From Sulfurimonas sp. (GTDB lineage: Bacteria > Campylobacterota > Campylobacteria > Campylobacterales > Sulfurimonadaceae): a stretch of DNA of 7,850 nucleotides. The translations under genes and the position numbers were made by a program. A model generated the notes under the pieces. The model ran no database searches and was not told the origin of the DNA. It saw only the letters and a list, made by a program, of their open reading frames with translations. Below, piece after piece: positions 1 through 6,071 of this stretch; position 1 is the stretch's first letter; every line of letters begins with the position of its first letter. The stretch is from the NCBI GenBank assembly GCA_030646745.1, contig JAUSKV010000313.1:1-7850 (forward strand), read 5' to 3'.

Positions 1-66
1 CAAATTCTAAAGTAAAACACTTGGAGCTTAAACGACACACTAAAATCATCTAACTAATTTCATTAT

Positions 67-104
67 TTAACTCTTCAAAAGTAATTTTCTACTATAATCG
101 CGTC
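67..104 (+). promoter_or_regulatory. Probable sigma-70 promoter of pyrG-recJ
   Basis: A perfect TATAAT lies at 93-98, preceded by the T-rich stretch GTAATTTTCTAC rather than a good -35 hexamer. This is the usual form of housekeeping promoters in Campylobacterota. The predicted transcript start is near 104-106, giving a leader of about 30 nt that contains the pyrG Shine-Dalgarno GGAG (124-127). The -35 side is only suggested (TTAACT at 67-72, spacer too long). No start site has been measured; this is read from sequence alone. Confidence 0.65.
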
Positions 105-134
105 TATTATTTAACTATATTACGGAGTTTTTAC

Positions 135-1754
135 ATGACTAAATACATTTTTGTTACAGGCGGAGTTTTAAGTTCTCTTGGAAAAGGGATTACGGCTGCG
201 AGTGTTGGCACACTGCTCAAACACGCTGGCAAAAAAGTGGGCATGCTAAAAATTGACCCCTATATAAATGTTGACCCAGGAACTATGAGTCCGCTTGAAC
301 ATGGTGAAGTATTTGTTACAAAGGATGGTGCAGAAACCGACTTAGACATAGGAAACTATGAAAGATTTTTGGACACCTCTTATTTAAAATCGAGCAACTT
401 CACAACGGGGCAGGTCTATTTAAGTGTTATTGAACGAGAAAGAGCAGGTGGCTATCTTGGGCAAACAATTCAGGTTATTCCTCACATTGTCGGCGAAATC
501 GTAAAACGAATCAAAGAGGCTGGAGAAGGACATGAAATTTTAATAGTGGAGCTTGGAGGAACAGTCGGTGACATTGAGGGACTTCCTTTTATGGAAGCTA
601 TCCGCCAGATGAAACACGATGATGAAGTAGAAGGAACATTTTTTATACATGTAACGCTTATTCCCTACATCAAGGCAGCGGGTGAATTAAAATCTAAGCC
701 GACGCAACACTCTGTTCAAGAGCTTCGCCGTATCGGAATTACTCCGCAGATGATTATTGCCAGAAGCGAAAATCCAATGCCTAAAACTTTCAAGAAAAAA
801 CTTGCGATGAGTTGTGATGTTTCGCAAGACAGTGTTATAGAAGCACTTGATGCAGCAACTATTTATGATGTGCCAATCTCTTTTTTAAGACAACATATTT
901 TAAAACCTCTCTCAAAAGAGTTAAATTTAGGCGAATTAAATCCAGACATGGAAGAATGGGATTCATTGGTTAAAAAAATTGTTCAGCCTAAAAATAGGGT
1001 TGTTGTAGGGTTTGTCGGAAAATATCTCCAACTCAAAGAGGCCTATAAATCTTTAACTGAGTCGCTTATTCACTGCGGTGCACATTTAGATACGAGAGTA
1101 GATATACACTGGGTGGATTCTGAGGAAGTAGAAGAGAGAGGAGCAGAAGCGCTACTAAAAGATTGTGACTCTGTTTTAGTTGCCGGCGGATTTGGAAGCC
1201 GTGGAGTTGAGGGAAAAATTCAAGCTATTAAATATGCTCGTGAAAATAGAGTTCCGTACCTTGGAATCTGCCTTGGCATGCAGTTAACACTTGTAGAGTA
1301 TGCTAGAAATGTTCTTGGATTTAAGGGTGCAAATTCTGTAGAATTTGATGAAAAAACTCCTTATCCTATGGTTTATCTCATAGATAATTTTTTAGATCAA
1401 AGCGGCAATAAACAACTCCGTACGCATAAATCGCCGATGGGTGGAACACTAAGACTCGGAGAGTATCCATGCGATACAAAAGAGGGCTCAATTTTGAGAA
1501 AAGCGTATGGCGGAGCTGAAACTATTTTAGAGAGACATCGCCACCGTTATGAGGCAAATCCTACTTATCGCGAAGCACTAGAAAAAGCCGGAATGATTGT
1601 TACGGGTGAATCGGATGGACTTATCGAAACTGTTGAAATTGAAAATCATCCTTGGTTTTTGGGTGTTCAGTTTCATCCTGAATTTACTTCAAGACTTCAA
1701 ACACCAAATCCATCTATACTAGCATTTGTTAAAGCATCTTTAGGTGTTTGGTAA
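135..1754 (+). CDS. pyrG: CTP synthase (glutamine-hydrolysing)
   Basis: Makes CTP from UTP with ATP and glutamine, the last step of pyrimidine nucleotide synthesis, in the cytoplasm. The 539 residues match the usual family length. The N-terminal synthetase domain (about 1-265) opens with the nucleotide-binding stretch [13 protein letters not shown] (7-19) and has the conserved segment [20 protein letters not shown] (51-70), with likely Mg-binding Asp71 and Glu139. The C-terminal class I glutamine amidotransferase domain (about 288-539) shows GGFGSRG (351-357), the nucleophile Cys379 in GICLGMQ, and the His514/Glu516 pair in QFHPEFTSR. All catalytic residues are present. The ATG has GGAG seven bases upstream, and the N-terminus begins as the family does. 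recJ follows after 9 nt, so the two are very probably co-transcribed; the same order occurs in Campylobacter jejuni. Nothing appears broken or unusual. Confidence 0.98.
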   Translation: MTKYIFVTGGVLSSLGKGITAASVGTLLKHAGKKVGMLKIDPYINVDPGTMSPLEHGEVFVTKDGAETDLDIGNYERFLDTSYLKSSNFTTGQVYLSVIERERAGGYLGQTIQVIPHIVGEIVKRIKEAGEGHEILIVELGGTVGDIEGLPFMEAIRQMKHDDEVEGTFFIHVTLIPYIKAAGELKSKPTQHSVQELRRIGITPQMIIARSENPMPKTFKKKLAMSCDVSQDSVIEALDAATIYDVPISFLRQHILKPLSKELNLGELNPDMEEWDSLVKKIVQPKNRVVVGFVGKYLQLKEAYKSLTESLIHCGAHLDTRVDIHWVDSEEVEERGAEALLKDCDSVLVAGGFGSRGVEGKIQAIKYARENRVPYLGICLGMQLTLVEYARNVLGFKGANSVEFDEKTPYPMVYLIDNFLDQSGNKQLRTHKSPMGGTLRLGEYPCDTKEGSILRKAYGGAETILERHRHRYEANPTYREALEKAGMIVTGESDGLIETVEIENHPWFLGVQFHPEFTSRLQTPNPSILAFVKASLGVW

Positions 1755-1763
1755 TAAAACTAT

Positions 1764-3353
1764 TTGCTAAGTGATATACCTTTATTGGACAAGCCGGCTC
1801 TTTTTGAGCTGCTTTCTAAAAGATTTCCTACAGAAGATAAAAAATTATCTCAAATTCCGAACCCTGCACTTCTGAGTGATGCTACAAAATCCGCACAAAA
1901 AATTGCCCTTGCTATAAAAGAGAAGAGAAGAATAACAGTAGTCGGCGATTATGATGTGGACGGGGTAAGTTCAACTGCCATTATGGTTGATTTTTTTAGA
2001 CAGATTCCCTATCCATTAGAAGCGATAATTCCAAACAGATTTAGTGACGGCTATGGAGTTTCCCCAAATGTTTTAAATAGAGTTGATACCGACCTCTTAA
2101 TAACTGTTGACAATGGAATCACTGCCATAGAAGCTGCAAAAATATGCAAAGAAAGAAATATTGAGTTAATCATAACAGACCATCACACTCCATCAGAAAC
2201 GCTTCCAGACGCTTTTTCTATTGTTAACCCAAAACTTTCTACATGTCAATACCCTTTTAAAGAGATATGTGGCGCACAGGTGGTATGGCTACTTTTGGCA
2301 CTATTGAAAAAGGAGTTAAATCTCTCAATTGACATGAAACAATTTTTAGATATTTTGTCTATCGCCATTATTGCAGATGTTATGCCTCTCATTGATATAA
2401 ATAGAACACTGGTTCAGGAGGGTTTAAAAGTTTTAACAACATCCAACAGACCCTCTTCTATCATAATAAGAGATTTTTTAAATAAATCTGTAATCACTTC
2501 AGAGGATATTGCCTTTGCAATAGCGCCTAGAATAAACTCTGCAGGAAGACTTGAAGATGCTTCCATTGCCCTGAAATTTTTTACAGCATCATCAACAAAT
2601 GAGGCATATAAGCAATTTGAACTTCTTTGCAAACTGAATGAATTAAGAAAAGAGACAGAAGCCGAGTGCACAAAAGAGGCTATTGAGAGTGCTGATGATT
2701 CTCACCATGTAATAGTTGTAGCCCACAAGGATTGGCATGAGGGAGTTGTTGGAATTGTTGCAGCAAGGCTGGTGGAACATTTTGGTAAGCCTTCAATAGT
2801 TTTAAGTTGTGAAAACGGCATGGCAAAAGGGAGTGCTAGAAGTATTGGTGAAGTAAGTATTTATGAACTTATAAAAGCTAACGACTCCTATTTGACAAAG
2901 TTCGGCGGGCATAAAATGGCAGCAGGAGTTGGACTTGAAGAAAAGAATATTGACGCTTTTAGAGTTGCCATTAACAAAACTGCCTCAACACTATCTCCTA
3001 CTGATTTCATGCCAAAAGATACCATAGTTGGGATATTATCAACTGAGGATATTGACTTTGAGCTTCTAAATTTACTAGAGGGGTTTGAGCCTTTTGGAGA
3101 AGCAAACCTCCGTCCCAAATTTTTACTCAAAGATGCAGAAATTATAAGTATAAAATTGATGGGAAGCGATAAATCACACTCTAAGATTGAAGTTAAGCAA
3201 TTTCCGAATGCCATAAAAACATTAGAACTTATAGCATTCAGAAGAGTATTTGAAATGCCGGAAAATAAAAAAATTACCTGCAGCTATACGGTAATAAAAA
3301 ATGAATTTAACAATAGAGTATCCATTCAACTTCTTCTCAATAAAATTTACTAA
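1764..3353 (+). CDS. recJ: Single-stranded-DNA-specific 5'-3' exonuclease RecJ
   Basis: RecJ degrades single-stranded DNA 5' to 3' in recombination and in base-excision and mismatch repair, using Mn/Mg. The 529 residues are slightly shorter than E. coli RecJ (577). The DHH-family metal motifs are in order: GDYDVDG (61-67), VDNGI (115-119) and TDHH (138-141). The linker motif APRINSAGRLEDAS follows at 254-267. The DHHA1 domain shows HEGVVGIVAARL (325-336), GSARSI (356-361) and FGGHKMAAG (380-388). A C-terminal OB-fold region begins near FEPFGEANLRPKF. The start must be a non-ATG codon: an in-frame TAA lies at 1755-1757 and the first in-frame ATG (codon 74) falls after the first metal motif. 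TTG at 1764 is preferred; TTG at 1785 is the alternative. No strong Shine-Dalgarno is visible, so translation probably depends on ribosomes finishing pyrG 9 nt upstream. Confidence 0.95.
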   Translation: MLSDIPLLDKPALFELLSKRFPTEDKKLSQIPNPALLSDATKSAQKIALAIKEKRRITVVGDYDVDGVSSTAIMVDFFRQIPYPLEAIIPNRFSDGYGVSPNVLNRVDTDLLITVDNGITAIEAAKICKERNIELIITDHHTPSETLPDAFSIVNPKLSTCQYPFKEICGAQVVWLLLALLKKELNLSIDMKQFLDILSIAIIADVMPLIDINRTLVQEGLKVLTTSNRPSSIIIRDFLNKSVITSEDIAFAIAPRINSAGRLEDASIALKFFTASSTNEAYKQFELLCKLNELRKETEAECTKEAIESADDSHHVIVVAHKDWHEGVVGIVAARLVEHFGKPSIVLSCENGMAKGSARSIGEVSIYELIKANDSYLTKFGGHKMAAGVGLEEKNIDAFRVAINKTASTLSPTDFMPKDTIVGILSTEDIDFELLNLLEGFEPFGEANLRPKFLLKDAEIISIKLMGSDKSHSKIEVKQFPNAIKTLELIAFRRVFEMPENKKITCSYTVIKNEFNNRVSIQLLLNKIY

Positions 3354-3374
3354 AATCATTTTACTAAAATCATT
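3347..3374 (+). repeat. Perfect 14-bp tandem duplication at the recJ 3' end
   Basis: TTACTAAAATCATT occurs twice in direct succession (3347-3360 and 3361-3374). The first copy contains the recJ stop codon (TAA, 3351-3353). It looks like a local slippage duplication. A regulatory role is not indicated. The rest of the 3354-3504 gap is AT-rich and shows no convincing terminator for recJ. Confidence 0.8.
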
Positions 3375-3454
3375 ATTGACACACTTAATAATCAACATGT
3401 GTTTACTTTGGATACATCTATTAAAAAAATCTAATATTTAAAACTTATATTAAG

Positions 3455-3479
3455 GCTTAAGCTTGTACTATGGTATAAC
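3455..3479 (+). promoter_or_regulatory. Extended -10 promoter candidate with 8-bp palindrome
   Basis: TGGTATAAC at 3471-3479 fits an extended -10 element (TG-N-TATAAT with one mismatch). Transcription would start near 3486, leaving a leader of about 19 nt before the ATG at 3505. Just upstream, GCTTAAGC (3455-3462) is a perfect palindrome where a regulator could contact the promoter. A TTGACA at 3376-3381 is not followed by a usable -10 at the proper distance. The promoter is plausible; the operator reading is weak. Confidence 0.4.
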
Positions 3480-3504
3480 TTTATCTAATAAAAAGAGGGA
3501 AATC

Positions 3505-4977
3505 ATGAAGAAAAGTAAAATTTTAGAAGAAATACTGGCAGAAGTTGACAAGCATCCGGAGATTATGTCTCGTCGTGAAGCTTTAAAATATTTAAGTGTA
3601 TCTCCGTTGGCTGCATCCATTTTAGCAGGAGCTACAGTTGGAACAACTGCTGTTAGTGCGTCTGATGCTAAGGGCAAAATTGTTATCGTTGGTGGAGGAT
3701 TGGCTGGAATAAGTACATCCGCTCTTCTTAAAAATACTTTAGCAAATGCTGAAATTACAGTTATTGAGCCAGATCCTAAATCTGTTTCATATCAACCTGG
3801 TCAAACTCTTGTTGCTGCAGGAATTTGGAAAAAGAGTGACATCGTTTACAATACTGACGAATATCTTCCAAAAGGTGTAAAACTTATCAAGGGAAGCGTT
3901 ACTTCATTTGACCCTGCTAACAACAAAGTTACTGTGGATGGAAAAGAAGAAGTATCCTACGATCAACTCATTATTGCTACTGGACTAGTGCTAAACTTTG
4001 CAGGAATCAAAGGATTAAATGGTGTTATCACTTCATCTGGTGCTGATAATGCAGCAACAAAAGAACAAGTTGGTAAAGATGGTCTTCACTCTATTTACTT
4101 TCAAGATGGTGCAGAAGCTACATGGGCTGGAATTCAAGAATTAGTTGCAAAAGCTAAAGCCCATACAGGTCCTGAAAAGTTAAAAGCTGTTTTTACGGAT
4201 CCTCATACACCGGTCAAATGTGGCGGTGCTCCTAAGAAAATCATGTATCTAACACATGCAAGGCTTAAAGAAGCTGGTGTAGCTGATAAAGTCGAACTTA
4301 CTTTTTATCCAAATGGTGGAAAAATGTTTCCTGTTGCTGAGTACCATGATGCAATACTTGAGCAGTTTAAAACAAGAGGTTTCAAATGGAATTATAGTCA
4401 TAACCTGACAGAAGTAGATACAGCAAATAAAGTAGCTATATTTGATCATCATGCTCAAGTGAAGGGTAAGATAGATCCTGATACCGGCGAAGCTGAAATG
4501 ATTACTACCCATGAAAGAGTTGAAGTCAAATATGATTTTATGCATGTTACTCCTCCAATGAAAGCTCCTGATGTTGTTGCTAAATCACCGGTAGGTTCAG
4601 AAAAAGGATGGGTTCCTGTTACAAAAGAGACTCTTCAACATGTTAAATTCAAAAATGTATGGTCTATTGGGGATGTTGCTGCAATTCCTATGGGTAAAAC
4701 AGGCGGTTCTATCCGTAAACAATACAAAGTTCTAGTTGACAACATGGTAGCTACTATGGAAGGTAAAACAACATTACCGGCTGCATATGGCGGCTACACT
4801 GTATGTCCACTTATCACAAGTATCGGTACAGTTATGCTTGCTGAATTTGACTGGAGTGCAAAGCCAACTCCGTCATTTCCGCTTGATCCAACAAAAGAGA
4901 GATGGATATGGTGGTTGTTAAAAGTTTATGCTCTTAAACCAATGACAATACACGGAATGCTTTCAGGCAAAGCGTAA
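3505..4977 (+). CDS. Tat-exported type II SQR-like FAD oxidoreductase, second catalytic Cys absent
   Basis: This 490-residue flavoprotein belongs to the sulfide:quinone oxidoreductase/flavocytochrome c sulfide dehydrogenase family, which oxidises sulfide and passes electrons from FAD to quinone or cytochrome. A twin-arginine signal (SRREALKYL, 22-30, then a hydrophobic stretch and VSASDA) predicts folded export to the periplasm. FAD-binding motifs are GGGLAG (63-68), IIATG (156-160) and WSIGD (386-390). The match is closest to type II SQR such as human SQOR: TPVKCGGAPKKIMYL (235-249, Cys239), HVTPPM (347-352), TVCPLIT (432-438) and AEFDW. The Trp-rich C-terminus (ERWIWWLLK, 465-473) could be an amphipathic membrane anchor. 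The second redox cysteine, expected after the GD of the last FAD motif, is Val391. The only cysteines are 239 and 434. The start at ATG 3505 is chosen over an upstream TTG (3463) because GAGGG sits 6 nt before it. Substrate unproven. Confidence 0.85.
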   Translation: MKKSKILEEILAEVDKHPEIMSRREALKYLSVSPLAASILAGATVGTTAVSASDAKGKIVIVGGGLAGISTSALLKNTLANAEITVIEPDPKSVSYQPGQTLVAAGIWKKSDIVYNTDEYLPKGVKLIKGSVTSFDPANNKVTVDGKEEVSYDQLIIATGLVLNFAGIKGLNGVITSSGADNAATKEQVGKDGLHSIYFQDGAEATWAGIQELVAKAKAHTGPEKLKAVFTDPHTPVKCGGAPKKIMYLTHARLKEAGVADKVELTFYPNGGKMFPVAEYHDAILEQFKTRGFKWNYSHNLTEVDTANKVAIFDHHAQVKGKIDPDTGEAEMITTHERVEVKYDFMHVTPPMKAPDVVAKSPVGSEKGWVPVTKETLQHVKFKNVWSIGDVAAIPMGKTGGSIRKQYKVLVDNMVATMEGKTTLPAAYGGYTVCPLITSIGTVMLAEFDWSAKPTPSFPLDPTKERWIWWLLKVYALKPMTIHGMLSGKA

Positions 4978-4978
4978 A

Positions 4979-5010
4979 TTAATCCTCGAAAGAGGGTTAG
5001 GCTATATTTT
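4979..5010 (+). terminator. GAAA-loop hairpin after the SQR-like gene
   Basis: The arms 4981-4987 (AATCCTC) and 4992-4998 (GAGGGTT) pair over seven positions with one T·G, closed by a GAAA tetraloop. T4980-A4999 and a T·G pair extend it. It starts two bases after the stop codon. The following run (TATATTTT, 5003-5010) is interrupted and a few bases away, so this may be a weak terminator or a 3'-end-stabilising hairpin that limits read-through into the small downstream gene. Confidence 0.5.
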
Positions 5011-5069
5011 CCAAAATGTTACAATTACTATAAAATGCCAACACTAGTTTTAATAAAAATATAATTTTT

Positions 5070-5094
5070 ATTTTTACTTCGTTAAAATACATAA
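5070..5094 (+). promoter_or_regulatory. Promoter candidate for the small cytochrome-like gene
   Basis: TAAAAT at 5083-5088 follows the T-rich block ATTTTTACTTCGT, the same arrangement as at pyrG. Transcription would start near 5095, leaving a short leader with a strong AAGGAG Shine-Dalgarno at 5101-5106. A second possible -10 (TATAAAAT, 5029-5036) lies further upstream. Having its own promoter would let this gene be expressed apart from the SQR-like gene. Confidence 0.5.
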
Positions 5095-5111
5095 ATTTTG
5101 AAGGAGATTGA

Positions 5112-5450
5112 ATGAATAAAATCGTAAAAATTGCACTCGGTGCAACAATTATTTTAGGCATGGGAGTAACAACTCTAAGTGCGGATGTAGCAAAAGGTCA
5201 AAAACTTTATTTAAAACAATTGAAAGCTCCATGCTCTGAAGCAAATATAGGAACCGGTGCATTAATGGCTGGTAAACATACTCAAGCTGAGTGGAAAGCG
5301 ATTAAAGAAAGCGGCAAGTTAGCGGATGAAATCAAGAAGATTTGTCCAAATGTGAAGGATGGTGCAGTTAAAGCAGATTACCTAGATCATTATTTTGACT
5401 TTTTTCACGAATACGGTAGTGACAGCGGAAATGTTCCTTCTTGTGGTTAA
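5112..5450 (+). CDS. Secreted cytochrome-c-like small protein without a haem-binding motif
   Basis: A 112-residue protein with a Sec signal peptide (MNKIVK, then a hydrophobic core, likely cut after LSA at 24). That leaves about 88 periplasmic residues. The mature start (DVAKGQKLYLKQLKAPC, 25-41) reads like the first helix of a small class I cytochrome c, and the HTQAEWKAI segment (56-64) resembles the following helix. However, the expected CXXCH is only a single Cys41 (CSEAN), so covalent haem attachment is not possible in the usual way. Cysteines 78 (ICPN) and 111 (VPSCG) are the only others. Related Campylobacterota proteins are, from memory, often annotated as cytochrome c. AAGGAG five bases before ATG gives strong translation. 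It sits 134 nt after the SQR-like gene, a flavocytochrome-c-like layout. Function is unknown; thiol or persulfide carrier, or binding partner of the flavoprotein, are guesses. Confidence 0.75.
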   Translation: MNKIVKIALGATIILGMGVTTLSADVAKGQKLYLKQLKAPCSEANIGTGALMAGKHTQAEWKAIKESGKLADEIKKICPNVKDGAVKADYLDHYFDFFHEYGSDSGNVPSCG

Positions 5451-5457
5451 ATAACTC

Positions 5458-5499
5458 TAAATCACTTTACCTTGCCAAGGCATAGGTTGAAGTGATTTA
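5458..5499 (+). terminator. Strong 12-bp hairpin after the cytochrome-like gene
   Basis: Arms 5458-5469 (TAAATCACTTTA) and 5488-5499 (TTGAAGTGATTTA, from its second T) pair over 12 positions with one T·G. Inside the loop a smaller hairpin CCTT-GCC-AAGG (5470-5480) can form. No U-tract follows directly, so intrinsic termination is not certain. It may instead protect the 3' end of the short mRNA. It begins seven bases after the stop codon, which fits a transcript-end role. Confidence 0.6.
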
Positions 5500-5542
5500 A
5501 CCCTCTTTAAACTCTACTTCTTTTCAAAATTAAGCCTCAATA

Positions 5543-5568
5543 TTATCTTTTTAACTTATAATAAATCA
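5543..5568 (+). promoter_or_regulatory. Promoter abutting the lipoprotein start, probable leaderless mRNA
   Basis: A perfect TATAAT at 5557-5562 follows TTATCTTTTTAACT, the same T-rich layout as the other promoters in this window. The usual 6-8 nt from -10 to start places the first transcribed base at about 5568-5570, which is the ATG itself. No Shine-Dalgarno is present before that ATG. Both facts favour a leaderless transcript. Confidence 0.5.
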
Positions 5569-6071
5569 TGAAATTTATCACACTCTTTTTAACAACTCTT
5601 TTTTTTCTGACCGCATGTACAAACGAAAACAAAATGCCTTTAAATATGCCGATACTAACAGAACTTGGTATTAACTCTCTAACTTCAAAAACTCAATTTA
5701 CGCTGGGTGCAATTACTCCAAATCTCTTAGGTTATGATATAACAAATTTTACAGCTTTAGAGGGTGGAGAAGCTAAGAGCATAATGAGAGTAAGTTATCA
5801 CGGGCATGAAGTAATGATAATAACTCCAACCAAGCTAAAAAAGGACTCTCAGCGATATATTAAAAGTATAACAATTACGAGTAATTATATAGAAAATCCT
5901 TTTAATATTAAAATTGGCGATGCGTATAATCAAGATAACTTTCCCGTATGTACAGAGCTAGAAGAGAGTCTGACTTGCAAACAAGAGAAGTATAAAAATA
6001 TTTTATTGATTTTTAAAAAGAGCAATAAAAGATGGTCTCTACAAGAGATAGTTTGGGGTGATAATGCCTAG
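5568..6071 (+). CDS. DUF1131/YfeY-like outer-membrane or envelope lipoprotein
   Basis: A 167-residue lipoprotein. The type II signal peptide has a short hydrophobic core and the lipobox LTAC (14-17), so Cys17 would be lipidated. The mature part resembles the DUF1131 family (E. coli YfeY, a sigma-E-regulated lipoprotein of unknown function). Shared features are a mid-protein strand pattern ending in IKSITITS (98-105), KIGDAY (115-120), two spaced cysteines 128 and 137 that could form a disulfide, and a closing WSLQEIVWGD (156-165). This family call is from remembered sequence pattern, not a search. The ATG at 5568 is the only start that gives a full signal peptide; it has no Shine-Dalgarno. 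The end overlaps the next gene by 8 nt, so the two are co-transcribed and probably translationally coupled. Confidence 0.75.
   Translation: MKFITLFLTTLFFLTACTNENKMPLNMPILTELGINSLTSKTQFTLGAITPNLLGYDITNFTALEGGEAKSIMRVSYHGHEVMIITPTKLKKDSQRYIKSITITSNYIENPFNIKIGDAYNQDNFPVCTELEESLTCKQEKYKNILLIFKKSNKRWSLQEIVWGDNA

Noticed and set aside
3..53. Open frame on the + strand ending at TAA 51-53, possibly the last 16 codons of an upstream gene
   Set aside because: Too short to recognise, and AT-rich sequence gives such frames by chance. A minus-strand start at 48-50 is equally open to the window edge, so neither can be supported.
2414..2671. Minus-strand ORF inside recJ
   Set aside because: Lies wholly opposite conserved RecJ sequence, including the APRINSAGRLEDAS motif; no ribosome site or recognisable product.
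2888..3214. Minus-strand ORF inside the recJ 3' part
   Set aside because: Antisense shadow of the DHHA1/OB region, Ser-rich low-information translation.
3376..3404. Consensus TTGACA as -35 of a promoter
   Set aside because: The sequence 16-18 bp downstream (around TGTGTTTA) does not resemble a -10, and Campylobacterota promoters seldom depend on a -35.
3463..3504. Upstream TTG start extending the SQR-like protein by 14 residues
   Set aside because: It overlaps the promoter candidate and lacks a ribosome site, while ATG 3505 has GAGGG at proper spacing and gives a normal Tat signal.
4249..4545. Minus-strand ORF inside the SQR-like gene
   Set aside because: Antisense to well-conserved flavoprotein sequence, no supporting signals.
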